NCBI RefSeq assembly: GCF_014874095.1
Contig: NZ_JADBEB010000001.1
Span: forward strand, 1,922,001-1,986,000
Origin: Plantactinospora soyae
GTDB lineage: Bacteria > Actinomycetota > Actinomycetes > Mycobacteriales > Micromonosporaceae
Reading direction: 5' to 3'
Length of the DNA: 64,000 bases
The translations under genes were made by a program, and so were the position numbers. Shown here piece after piece: positions 56,046 through 64,000 of the stretch (the first letter of the stretch is position 1; every line of letters starts with the position of its first letter). Under the pieces are notes generated by a model that saw nothing but the letters and a program-made list of their open reading frames with translations, did no database searches and was not told the DNA's origin.

Positions 56046-57845
56046 TCAGTCGCAGTGCTCGAACGGGCTGCCGTAACTGGCCCCGGCGGCCGAGCCACCC
56101 CAGCGCACGCAGACCCCGGCGGCCTTCGCCCGTACCGGACCGGCGTAGTACGCGAAGGAACCGCCGTCGGTACTCCGGGTCCGGCCCTGCACCTCCAGGT
56201 ACGTCGAGACCGCCGTCGCCTTGCCGATCGAGGTGGACTTGAGGGCGACCGTGCAGTTGTAGCCGTTGCCGGCGTTGTACAGCAGGTACACCTTGCCCCG
56301 CTGTACGCCGTCCGATCCGGTCAGCGTGGCCGAATCGATCACCTTGTACCCGCTGCCGCAGACCTTGCCAGGGGTGTGCGGATTGCTCGCCGGGGGCTTG
56401 CCCGGCGTCGTACCCGGTTTCGGGCCGCCGGTGGTGTCCGGGTCGGTGCCCCGGGAGGGGACCGAGGGATTCGTCGTGCCGGGGGCCTTGGCCGACTGGC
56501 TCGGCCGGGCGGTCGCCGTCGCGCGGGCCGCCGGTCCGGCGCCGCCATCGCCAGGGTCCGCACTGGCAGAGGTCCCAACCCACGCCTTCGTCAGCTCCTC
56601 CGGCGAGGGTTCCTCGTCGTCGGGTCGCAGGCCCACGAAGGCGGCGACGCTGGCGAGCGCGAGGACGACCGCCCCGGCCACGCTGGCGAGCAGAACGTGG
56701 CGGCGCCGGTTGCTGCGGACGGTCGGCGGGAAATACAGCGGGCCCGCCTCGGAGTGTGACCGGTCGGGATGCGGGCCCGCACCGGGGTCATTCCGTGGCC
56801 GAGGCGGGATGGACCGCAGCTCCGGACGGGTGTTCGGCACCAGCCCGCCGGTCGTGGCGCCTGAGCCGAGCCCACCGGTCGTGGCGCCTGAGCCGAGCCC
56901 ACCGGTCGTGGCGCCGACCGAGTGACCGCCGGTCGTGGCGCCGCCGAGGCCGATGCCGGACCCACCGCCGTGGGCGAAGCTCGGGCCGGGCGGCGGTGGT
57001 GGCGGCGGAATCGACCCGGCGTGTTGGGCGGCGCGGGCGGCGTCGGCGAACGCCGCGGCGCTCGGGTACCGCCCGGCGGGGTCCTTGGCCAGGGCCCGGC
57101 TCACCAGTGCCGCCACCGACGCGGGTACGTCGAGCGGCAGCGTGGGCGGGTCGTCCTGGAGGTGCTGGGTCACCACGTGCAGTGGATTGGCGCCGGGGAA
57201 CGGCGGTCGGCCGGTCAGGCAGGAGTACGCGACCGCGCCGAGCGCGTAGACGTCGGTGGCCGCCGAGACGGGCCGACCGGCGATCTGCTCGGGCGCCATG
57301 TACTGCACCGTGCCGAGTACGACGTTCGTGCCGGTGATGCTGGTGACGTTCCCGGACCGGGCCACGCCGAAGTCGACGAGTACGACGCTGCCGTCCGGCT
57401 GGATCAGCAGGTTGCTCGGCTTGACGTCCCGGTGGACGATGTTGGCGTTGTGCGCGACGTGCAACGCCTGCGCGGCCTGGGCCAGGATGGAGACGGTCTC
57501 GGCGACACCGAGCCGGCCGGCGGCCCTGATCCGCTTCGACAGCGGAATGCCCTCGATGTACTCCATGACGAGGTAGTCCACCCGGCGGTCATCGACCATC
57601 GCGTCCTCGCCGTAGTCGTGGACCGCGACGATGCCGGGATGGCGGAGCGCGGCGAGCATCCGTGCCTCGGTGCGGAACCGGGTGATGAACTCGGTGTCCG
57701 AGACCAGCGCCGGCAGCAGCACCTTGACCGCGACCCTGCGTCCCAGCAGCTTGTCGGTGGCCGACCAGACCTCGCCCATGCCGCCGGTCGCGATCCGATC
57801 GTCGAGCAGATAGCGATCGTTGAGTACGACTCCCCGGGTCAGCAC
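56046..57845 (-). CDS. Ser/Thr protein kinase with spore-associated-protein-like exterior
   Basis: 599 residues. An active PknB-type kinase (residues about 8-275): ATGGMGEVW loop, VAVKVL Lys, HRDVKPSNLL, DFGVA and APEQ. Then a Gly/Thr repeat region, a transmembrane helix at about 380-402, a Pro/Thr linker, and an exterior domain of about 100 residues starting VCGSGYKVIDSATL and ending SPFEHCD. The latter looks like spore-associated protein A of Streptomyces (secreted, disulfide-bonded). So an outside sensor domain joins an inside kinase. GTG at 57845; a GTG 21 codons upstream is possible. Confidence 0.85.
   Translation of the reverse strand: MLTRGVVLNDRYLLDDRIATGGMGEVWSATDKLLGRRVAVKVLLPALVSDTEFITRFRTEARMLAALRHPGIVAVHDYGEDAMVDDRRVDYLVMEYIEGIPLSKRIRAAGRLGVAETVSILAQAAQALHVAHNANIVHRDVKPSNLLIQPDGSVVLVDFGVARSGNVTSITGTNVVLGTVQYMAPEQIAGRPVSAATDVYALGAVAYSCLTGRPPFPGANPLHVVTQHLQDDPPTLPLDVPASVAALVSRALAKDPAGRYPSAAAFADAARAAQHAGSIPPPPPPPGPSFAHGGGSGIGLGGATTGGHSVGATTGGLGSGATTGGLGSGATTGGLVPNTRPELRSIPPRPRNDPGAGPHPDRSHSEAGPLYFPPTVRSNRRRHVLLASVAGAVVLALASVAAFVGLRPDDEEPSPEELTKAWVGTSASADPGDGGAGPAARATATARPSQSAKAPGTTNPSVPSRGTDPDTTGGPKPGTTPGKPPASNPHTPGKVCGSGYKVIDSATLTGSDGVQRGKVYLLYNAGNGYNCTVALKSTSIGKATAVSTYLEVQGRTRSTDGGSFAYYAGPVRAKAAGVCVRWGGSAAGASYGSPFEHCD
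56848..56928. repeat. 27-bp tandem repeats in the kinase gene
   Basis: Two identical units (56848-56874 and 56875-56901) and a diverged third (56902-56928) encode GATTGGLGS between kinase and membrane helix. Confidence 0.85.
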
Positions 57846-57917
57846 CCGACCACGGTACCCGGCACCCGGGCGGCGCTCCGGAGTGGCCGTCGCGCTGACG
57901 ACGGCCACCCCGGTTGC

Positions 57918-58895
57918 TCAGAACCCTTCCGCAGCGTGCGGTACGTAGTGCTCGCCGAGCCGGCGCAGCTCGTCCTCGCCGAGCGCCAACTCGACCGCGG
58001 CGACCGCGTCGGCGATGTGCTCCGGCTTCGTGGCACCGACGATCGGTGCGGTCACCGCCGGCTGGTGCCACAGCCAGGCCAGCGCGACCTGGGCCCGGGA
58101 CACGCCGAGTTCACCGGCCACCGCCGCGACCGTGTCGACGACCGCGCGGTCGGCCTCCTCAGCCTGCCGGTAGAGGGTGCCGCCGAACCGGTCGGTCTCG
58201 CTGCGCCGCGTCCCGGCGTCCCAGTCCCGGGTCAGCCGGCCCCGGGCGAGCGGGCTCCACGGCAGCACCCCGACGCCCTGGTCGAGGCAGTACGGCAGCA
58301 TCTCCCGTTCCTCCTCGCGCATGATCAGGTTGTACTGGTCCTGCATCGAGACGAACCGGGTCCAGCCGTTCAGGTCGGCGGCGTGCTGCGCCTGCGCGAA
58401 CTGCCAGGTCCACATCGAGGAGGCGCCGAGGTAGCGGACCTTGCCGGCCCGGACCACGTCGTGCAGCGCCTCCATCGTCTCCTCGATCGGCACGTTCGGG
58501 TCGTACCGGTGGATCTGGTAGAGGTCGATGTAGTCGGTGCCGAGCCGGCGCAGGCTCTCGTCGACCTGGCTGAGGATCGCCGCCCGGGAGAGTCCGCCGC
58601 CCTTCGGTCCCGGAGCCATCCGGCCGTGCACCTTGGTGGCGATCACCACCTCGTCGCGCTTCGCGAACTCGCCGAGCAGCCTGCCGGTGATCTCCTCGCT
58701 GGTGCCGGCCGAGTAGACGTTGGCGGTGTCGAAGGTGGTGATCCCGGCCTCGATCGCCTGCCGGACGAACGGCCGCGACTCGTCGAGGCCGACCGACCAC
58801 TCGTGGGTGCCGCGCTGCGGATCGCCGAAGCTCATGCAGCCGAGGACGACACTCGACACTTCCAGTCCCGAGTTGCCCAACCGTACGTAGCGCAT
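57918..58895 (-). CDS. Aldo/keto reductase
   Basis: 325 residues, NADPH-dependent (beta/alpha)8 barrel. The tetrad is present: TFDTANVYSAG (Asp and Tyr), IATKVHGRM (Lys) and YQIHRYD (His). YLGASSMWTWQF and NLIMREEEREM are class features of the YajO/IolS-like group. The substrate is an aldehyde or ketone, not known. ATG at 58895 follows GAGGAGAG. It is downstream of the kinase unit but the kinase begins 73 bp later on the same strand, so they may be cotranscribed. Confidence 0.9.
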   Translation of the reverse strand: MRYVRLGNSGLEVSSVVLGCMSFGDPQRGTHEWSVGLDESRPFVRQAIEAGITTFDTANVYSAGTSEEITGRLLGEFAKRDEVVIATKVHGRMAPGPKGGGLSRAAILSQVDESLRRLGTDYIDLYQIHRYDPNVPIEETMEALHDVVRAGKVRYLGASSMWTWQFAQAQHAADLNGWTRFVSMQDQYNLIMREEEREMLPYCLDQGVGVLPWSPLARGRLTRDWDAGTRRSETDRFGGTLYRQAEEADRAVVDTVAAVAGELGVSRAQVALAWLWHQPAVTAPIVGATKPEHIADAVAAVELALGEDELRRLGEHYVPHAAEGF

Positions 58896-58979
58896 CAGCT
58901 CTCCTCGCCTCGATCTCCTCGCGGTGCCCTGTCCTGCCGTGCCCGCCCCGTTTCCGGCACGCCCCGGCCAGCAAACGTA

Positions 58980-59021
58980 CCGGCCCGGGAACCGTCGCCT
59001 CGACGACGGCTCCCGGGCCGG
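58980..59021 (-). terminator. Terminator after the metzincin gene
   Basis: 18-bp arms (58980-58997 and 59004-59021) with one mismatch and a 6-nt loop, 48 bases after the protease stop. Confidence 0.85.
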
Positions 59022-59068
59022 AGAGCCTTGCTTTGCGGGGTCGGGACCGGCGGACCGGTCCCGACCGG

Positions 59069-60976
59069 CTACCTCGTGACCGTGAGGGCGATCCGGCTGA
59101 GGGTGTCCTCGATGCCGGTGAAGCCCTCGTTCGGGTTCAACTCGTCCTCGCCGAAGTCGACGTCCGGGTCGTCAGCGGTGCCGCCGACGCCGTCCGGGCC
59201 GACCGCGAACATCAGCGCGAAGTTGCCGCCCTGGTCCATGATGTTGGCCTGCTCGTTGAACTGGTCGACGTGCCAGTCGCCGAGGAAGTGCCCGGCCTCG
59301 TGCGCGGTGACGTTACCCACCGCCCGGCCGACGAAGCCGATCCGGTCGCTGGCTCCGGTCAGGTACGTGTTCAGCGACGTCTCCTCGCCGGCCGGGTCGC
59401 TCAGCACGTCGAGCAGCACCAGCGCGGAGTCCTCCGTGCCGAAGTTGCCCGGGTCGATCGACTGGGCGATGCCGATGGTCGGGATTCCGGACTCGACGAT
59501 GGTGCCGCCGATGATCACCCGGCTGACGTTCGCCTCCCCGAACGGGTCGGCATGGTCGCGGCTGTTCCGGATCCGGAGGTCGAACCGCTGGTTGAGACCG
59601 CTGGCGACCATGTCCGCGCGGAGGTTCTCCTCCACCTCGGCGATGATCGCGTCGATCACGGCGTCCTCGTCGTCGACGCTGAGCCCCCACCTGCCGAGGA
59701 AGGCCCGGAACGGGCTGAGCGTACGCACGCCCGGACCACCGAAGATCGCCGTGTTGATCCGCTCCCCGTCGAAGTCGAGGAAGATCGTCTGGCGGGGACG
59801 CTCGCCCTCCAGGCCGGGCCGGTACGCCTCGACCGTGATGTCGTAGTTCCCGTCGCCCGCGCTGACCCCGACGTAGTGCCAGCCCGCCTTGTCGGCGACG
59901 TGCTCGGTGACCGCGTTGCCACCGCCCGGCAGTGGGCTGTTCGCCGGGTAGATGCCGCTGGCGTCCTGGTCGGAGCCGTGCACCTCACGCCGATCGGTGT
60001 CGTAGACCGTCACCTTGGTGGCCGCACCCTTGACCGAGGCACCGAGCACATCACCCGGACGCAGCCGTACGGCGAAGAAGTCGACGTCCTGCTCGCCGGT
60101 GTGGATGGTGACCTGGTACGGCCCCTCGGTGCCGACGCCCAGCCCGCTGCCGGAGTCGAACGGGTCGACCGGCACGGACGGATAGCCGACGACCGCGACG
60201 TAGTAGCTGCCGTCCTCGGTGAACTCGTGGACCAGCAGGCTGTCGAAACCGTCCGCGCTGTCGTCGTTGGCGGCCACCACCTCGCCCTCGGAGTCGAAGA
60301 GGGCGACGATCGAGTCCAGGTCGTCGGTCGGGGTGTCGATGTCGATCGTCACGGTCTGGCCAGCGACCCCGGTGACCTCGTAGAAGTCGAAGTCACCCGT
60401 GCCGTCACCGGCGCTGCCGTGCGGACCGTCGCCGATCTCGGCGGACGTGGTGACTGCCTTGCGGGTGTCGCCGACGCCGGTCTCACCGGCCAGCGGGATC
60501 GCCCCGTCGTCCTCCGGATTCGGCGCGATCTCCTCCGGGTCCAGCTCTTCCGGCGAGAGCGCACCGAGGATCCGGAGCTGGAAGTTCTCCTTGGCGCCGG
60601 TGCCGAAGCCGGTGATTCGCTGCGCGGTCGCCGGGGTGTCGTTGCCGTTCCGGATGCCGGCCGGCTCCTCCTCGTCGGCCAGCAGCGGCGCGGCGAGCGC
60701 CGCCCGCTGTCGGGCCCGCAGGTCGGCACGCTGGTCGCCCTTTGCGGCCAGCCAGTTCCGCCAGCCGGCGTAGTCCGCCTTGCTGGGATCCGGCAGCAGC
60801 GCGAGGAACGGATTCGGTCCCGACGGTGCCCGGGCCGCGATGCCGGGCCCGGACTTGGCGGTGGCCGTGCCCTTCGCGCCGGCGTCCTCGGGGCCCGGCC
60901 GGGCCTGGGCGCTGCTCGGCGTGAGCACGGCGGCCACCAGTGTCCCGGCAGCCAGTATGGCGATTGGTCGACGCAT
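59069..60976 (-). CDS. Secreted zinc metalloprotease (metzincin) with two pre-peptidase domains
   Basis: 635 residues. A Sec signal peptide (RRPIAILAAGTLVAAVLTPSSAQA, in parts; cut near 26) is followed by an acidic propart, two PPC-type beta domains (about 195-275: DFDFYEVTGVAGQTVTIDID; about 290-385: QDVDFFAVRLRPGDVL) and the catalytic domain, whose zinc site is TAHEAGHFLGDWH (HExxHxxGxxH) near residue 560 with Met-turn NIMDQGG. So it is an exoprotease of the reprolysin/M12-like type. The family beyond metzincin is not fixed. Monocistronic: hairpin after, divergent sigma gene before. Confidence 0.87.
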   Translation of the reverse strand: MRRPIAILAAGTLVAAVLTPSSAQARPGPEDAGAKGTATAKSGPGIAARAPSGPNPFLALLPDPSKADYAGWRNWLAAKGDQRADLRARQRAALAAPLLADEEEPAGIRNGNDTPATAQRITGFGTGAKENFQLRILGALSPEELDPEEIAPNPEDDGAIPLAGETGVGDTRKAVTTSAEIGDGPHGSAGDGTGDFDFYEVTGVAGQTVTIDIDTPTDDLDSIVALFDSEGEVVAANDDSADGFDSLLVHEFTEDGSYYVAVVGYPSVPVDPFDSGSGLGVGTEGPYQVTIHTGEQDVDFFAVRLRPGDVLGASVKGAATKVTVYDTDRREVHGSDQDASGIYPANSPLPGGGNAVTEHVADKAGWHYVGVSAGDGNYDITVEAYRPGLEGERPRQTIFLDFDGERINTAIFGGPGVRTLSPFRAFLGRWGLSVDDEDAVIDAIIAEVEENLRADMVASGLNQRFDLRIRNSRDHADPFGEANVSRVIIGGTIVESGIPTIGIAQSIDPGNFGTEDSALVLLDVLSDPAGEETSLNTYLTGASDRIGFVGRAVGNVTAHEAGHFLGDWHVDQFNEQANIMDQGGNFALMFAVGPDGVGGTADDPDVDFGEDELNPNEGFTGIEDTLSRIALTVTR

Positions 60977-61178
60977 GTATCCCCCTCCGTCGTGCCATCG
61001 TCGGTGGCCCCCGCCACCGATGGCTACCGTGACGCTACTGATCAGTCAGGAGAATTAATAGAAGTAACGAGATATTTGGATTCGCCGCCCGACTCCGTGT
61101 CGCCAACTTTGTTGGGGGTTCCAACCTCCGGCGCCCCGCAGGCATGTATTCGGCAATGGAAGAGTCGTGGGAGGACTT

Positions 61179-61727
61179 GTGGACGACGACGCGGGGTTCC
61201 GGGAGTTCGTCGAGGCGCGACTGGTGCGACTGTCCCGGGTGGCCTATCTGCTCACCGGACAGCATCACGACGCCGAGGACCTGCTCCAGGCGGCGCTGGT
61301 GAAGGTTGCGGCACGGTGGCGACGGGTGTCCGGGACCGGTGACCCCGAGGCGTACGTCCGCAAGGTGATGTACAACGAGCGGATTCTGTCCTGGCGGAGA
61401 TGGCGTCGCCAGGTCGTTCAGCCGGCCGGAGGCGTACCCGAATTCGACCGGGCACCGGACGGCGCCGACGCGGTGGTCCGGCGGCTCCTGCTGGAACGCG
61501 CGCTTGCCCGGCTCACCTGGCGGCAGCGGGCGGTGCTGGTGCTGCGCTACTTCGAGGATCTCTCCACCGCCGAGACCGCTGCGGTGCTGGGCTGCTCGGT
61601 CGGCACCGTGAAGAGCCAGACCAGTCATGCGCTCGGCCGGCTCCGGACGCTCGCCCCCGAACTCGCCGAACTGATGAGGGAACCGATGGAGGTGGAACGT
61701 GGACGGGTTGAGGAACGGACTCGATGA
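61179..61727 (+). CDS. SigE-family RNA polymerase sigma-70 factor (second copy)
   Basis: 182 residues. Region 2 (about 8-80; HHDAEDLLQAALVKVAARW, YVRKVMYNERILSWRRWRRQ) and region 4 (about 105-165; LTWRQRAVLVLRYFEDLSTAETAAVLGCSVG in parts, TVKSQTSHALGRLR). Same type as the factor at 5499. GTG at 61179 is chosen since GGGAGGACTT precedes it; a GTG four codons before is less likely. Overlaps its partner by 29 bases. Confidence 0.9.
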   Translation: MDDDAGFREFVEARLVRLSRVAYLLTGQHHDAEDLLQAALVKVAARWRRVSGTGDPEAYVRKVMYNERILSWRRWRRQVVQPAGGVPEFDRAPDGADAVVRRLLLERALARLTWRQRAVLVLRYFEDLSTAETAAVLGCSVGTVKSQTSHALGRLRTLAPELAELMREPMEVERGRVEERTR

Positions 61728-62910
61728 GCTGGCCGAGCAGGCCAAGGTGTACGACGTCACCGGGCGCGCGCTCCAGGTGGCCCGGCGGCGTCGCCGCGCC
61801 GCCCGGCTCGCCCCGGTCGCCGCCGCGACGGCGGTGGTGCTGGTCGGACTGGTCGCGGTGGCGGGACTGCGACCGGGTCCGTCCGGCGACCTGGATGTCG
61901 CGGCGCCGCCGAGGATCGACTGGCTACCGGAGCGGCTCGAACTGCCGGCGACCGACCCGGAACCGTTGCCGGCCAGCGGCAAGGTCGGCCAGGGCGTGTT
62001 GATCTACGGCACGACGGCGCCCGGAGCACGCCCGCTGGTGCTGCTCACCGCCGACGGCCGGCAGCACCGACTCGCGGATGGGGTCACCAGCAAGGACGGC
62101 GTCTCCTACACCCGACCCGGACTGTCTCCGGACGGTCGGTGGCTGGGCGAGCAGCGGGCCGGCCGGTACGTGGTCCGCGACCTCCTCGGGACCGCACGGT
62201 TCGAGCTGACGGACGGGCACGCGCCGGTCGCCTGGTCCCCGGACAGCCGCTGGCTGCTGCTCACCGACAACCTGAACGAGACCGCGCCGCCGATCCGGCT
62301 CGACCTGAGCAGCGGAGCGCAGCAGCCGGTTCCGGTCGGCGACCGGCAGCGGTGGCGGGCGGAGGCGGTGCTGCCCGGCGGCGACGTACTGGTCAACCAG
62401 ACGTGGCTCGACAACACCCGGCAGCGGAACCTCGACGCCCGGGTCGTCGATCCGGTGACCGGCCTCGACCGGTCCCGGATCCAGGTCGACCTGAATCCGT
62501 ACCTCGGAGCGAAGGAGAGCCGGACCTACGATCCGCCGAGGCTCGCTCCGGACGGGCGGACGGTGTGGCTGGGCGTGGTGCACGCCGAGCGACCGGAGGA
62601 CGGCATGCCGGGGCTGGACATGGGCGGTGACCTGCTACTGGTCGACCTGACCGCTGGCGGGATACGTCGGGCGAACCTGCCCCGCCCGACAATCACCACG
62701 AAGACCGGACCCGGACCGACGCCGCCGCCGACCGGCACCGGTCGGATGGAACCGATCGGGTACCTGCCGGAGGGTGTGCTGCTGCGGACGACCGACGAGC
62801 GGGGGGACGCACTGCGGATCATGGACCTCGCATCCGGCGCGACCACTCTCGTGACCGAGCTCACTGCTGCCCAGGGGGAGATGGACCAGGTGCAGGTACG
62901 GGGAAGCTGA
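61699..62910 (+). CDS. Membrane-anchored WD40/TolB-like protein, partner of the second SigE-type factor
   Basis: 403 residues: cytoplasmic start with an Arg run (QVARRRRRAARL), one membrane helix at about 38-56, exterior beta-propeller-like blades (GLSPDGRWLGEQ, AWSPDSRWLLL, RLAPDGRTVWLG). Layout equals the protein at 6020 (basic start, one helix, PD40-type repeats), though sequence identity is modest. GTG at 61699 follows GGAGG. A convergent hairpin ends it. Confidence 0.75.
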   Translation: MDGLRNGLDELAEQAKVYDVTGRALQVARRRRRAARLAPVAAATAVVLVGLVAVAGLRPGPSGDLDVAAPPRIDWLPERLELPATDPEPLPASGKVGQGVLIYGTTAPGARPLVLLTADGRQHRLADGVTSKDGVSYTRPGLSPDGRWLGEQRAGRYVVRDLLGTARFELTDGHAPVAWSPDSRWLLLTDNLNETAPPIRLDLSSGAQQPVPVGDRQRWRAEAVLPGGDVLVNQTWLDNTRQRNLDARVVDPVTGLDRSRIQVDLNPYLGAKESRTYDPPRLAPDGRTVWLGVVHAERPEDGMPGLDMGGDLLLVDLTAGGIRRANLPRPTITTKTGPGPTPPPTGTGRMEPIGYLPEGVLLRTTDERGDALRIMDLASGATTLVTELTAAQGEMDQVQVRGS

Positions 62911-62927
62911 CCCCACGCCTCGGCACC

Positions 62928-62965
62928 GTACGGCCACCGTCCGGAACCCCGGTCGGTGGCCGTAC
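62928..62965. terminator. Bidirectional terminator before the P-type ATPase end
   Basis: 12-bp arms (62928-62939 and 62954-62965) with a 14-nt loop, between two convergent genes. Confidence 0.75.
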
Positions 62966-62982
62966 CGGCTGTCCCGGGTACG

Positions 62983-64000
62983 TCAGGCCGGGCTGGCGGC
63001 CGTCGTGCCCTCGTCGTCCCTATCGGTCGGCCTGCCGTCACCGTCCGGCGAGGTGCCGATCAGGCGGTCCACGGCGGTGTTCGTCAGGGTGGCGCTGATG
63101 GCGCTGCCGGCGGCGATGCCCCAGCCCACCGGCCCGAGCGGTGTGCACCCGAAGAACTGGCTCAGCCCCGGTGTCTGGATCACCGCGGCGAGCAGGGCCA
63201 CGGAGGCGGCGGTCGACACCAGCACGCTCGGACTCAACCCGCCGTCGATCAGGGTCTGGCCGAGCTGCGTTCCGACGAGGGAGGCCAGCGCGACCGTACC
63301 GGCCCGGCGTCGGGTCCCGGTGTAGCGGGCGAGCGTCCAACCGGTGGTCGCACCGAGGGTTGTGGTGCCGGCCCGCAGCGCGATCTCGCGGGTGAGGGTG
63401 GCCCCGAGCGAGGTCTCCGGTCCCTCGGTGAGCAGGCTGTCCATGCTGTCCTCGCGGGGGGCCCGGATCGCGATGGCCATCGCCGGTGCGAGGTCGGTGA
63501 GCAGGTTGACCAGCAGCATCTGTCGACCGTTCAACGCGGATCGGCCGGTCAGCGCGGCGGTGAGGACGCTGAACGCGATTTCGCCGAGGTTGCCGCCGAC
63601 CAGGATGCTGAGCGCGTGCCGGACCGAGGACCACATCGCCCGCCCCTCGATCAGGGTCGCGATGATCGTTTCGAGCCGGTCGTCGGTGACCACGAGGTCG
63701 GCGGCGGCCCGAGCGGCCGGGGTACCCCGTTGGCCGAGCGCGATGCCGACGTCGGCCAGCCGGATCGCGGGGGCGTCGTTGGCGCCGTCCCCGGTCATCG
63801 CCACCGTACGGCCGCACTTCTGCAACGCCCGGATGATCCGTACCTTGTGTGTCGGCGTACACCGGGCGACCACGTCGGTCCGGGCCAGCCGCTCGGCGAG
63901 CGCGTCGTCGTCGAGTTGGTCGAGTTCGGTCGCGGTGACGACGCGTTGCGCCACACCGTCGGTGCTGATGATCGCCGCGATCGCCTCGGCGGTGGCCGGA
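62983..64000 (-). CDS. Cation-transporting P-type ATPase, C-terminal part (5' cut by window edge)
   Basis: 339 residues visible, open to the right edge. TVAMTGDGANDAPAIRLADVGIALG is the P-domain GDGxNDxP motif, followed by the membrane helices (ALSILVGGNLGEIAFSVLTAALTG in parts, MLLVNLLTDLAPAMAIAI). The layout fits P2-type cation pumps of Actinobacteria, often annotated as HAD-IC type. The metal-site helix M4 is outside the window, so Ca, Mg, Mn or other cannot be told. Confidence 0.87.
   Translation of the reverse strand, partial: PATAEAIAAIISTDGVAQRVVTATELDQLDDDALAERLARTDVVARCTPTHKVRIIRALQKCGRTVAMTGDGANDAPAIRLADVGIALGQRGTPAARAAADLVVTDDRLETIIATLIEGRAMWSSVRHALSILVGGNLGEIAFSVLTAALTGRSALNGRQMLLVNLLTDLAPAMAIAIRAPREDSMDSLLTEGPETSLGATLTREIALRAGTTTLGATTGWTLARYTGTRRRAGTVALASLVGTQLGQTLIDGGLSPSVLVSTAASVALLAAVIQTPGLSQFFGCTPLGPVGWGIAAGSAISATLTNTAVDRLIGTSPDGDGRPTDRDDEGTTAASPA

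Noticed and set aside
56922-59846. A 974-codon open frame on the plus strand
   Set aside because: It is the shadow of the kinase, aldo/keto reductase and protease genes on the other strand; no family match or ribosome site.

Overview
This window is the replication-origin neighbourhood of a high-GC actinobacterial chromosome. The core order cca, murJ, pseudokinase, sigM, trxB-trxA, cwlM, parB-parA, rsmG, jag, yidC, yidD, rnpA, rpmH, dnaA, oriC, dnaN, gnd, recF, dciA, gyrB, gyrA, DUF3566 gene, tRNA-Ile, DLW-39 gene, tRNA-Ala is typical of Actinobacteria. The separate murJ and pseudokinase genes, GTG-rich starts and very high third-position GC suggest a Micromonosporaceae member (Micromonospora or relative). 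The genus is an inference; no database was searched.

Layout. 1-11.3 kb is accessory: end of an MMPL transporter, two aminoglycoside-phosphotransferase-like kinases, a CPBP protease, an alpha/beta hydrolase with a divergent HTH regulator, a SigE-type sigma factor with a membrane WD40-like partner, an NfeD-like plus flotillin pair, a DUF1963-like protein and a membrane-anchored hypothetical. 11.4-26.7 kb is the conserved cell-wall and redox arm (cca, murJ, pseudokinase, sigM, anti-sigma, trxBA, cwlM, GNAT, PLP aminotransferase, ATP-grasp ligase, HIT-like). 26.7-34.9 kb is the segregation and membrane-insertion arm on the minus strand, with four parS sites. 34.9-38.5 kb holds rpmH/dnaA divergent control DNA, dnaA and oriC (about 15 DnaA boxes and an AT-rich unwinding element). 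38.5-51.6 kb is the plus-strand replication arm, ending in two tRNAs. 51.6-64 kb is accessory: two VOC proteins around a shortened AraC-type regulator, a D,D-carboxypeptidase, a kinase fused to a spore-associated-protein-like domain, an aldo/keto reductase, a secreted metzincin, a second sigma/WD40 pair and the end of a P-type ATPase.

How it works together. DnaA binds oriC and probably also box clusters upstream of dnaA, between gyrB and gyrA, beside a parS site, and downstream of murJ. ParB loads at four parS sites, two of them inside the parA reading frame. MurJ, its separate pseudokinase and the cytoplasmic amidase-fold protein CwlM form the expected peptidoglycan-precursor control group, with SigM and its membrane anti-sigma factor next door. 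cca is needed for tRNA-Ile, which lacks an encoded CCA, while tRNA-Ala carries one.

Most notable: the 13-bp DnaA-box inverted repeat around a parS; parS sites built into the long N-terminus of ParA; the gyrB-gyrA DnaA-box cluster; a 32-bp element repeated before both VOC genes around a truncated regulator; a kinase with a SapA-like exterior; and a convergent overlap of dciA with an MFS gene.
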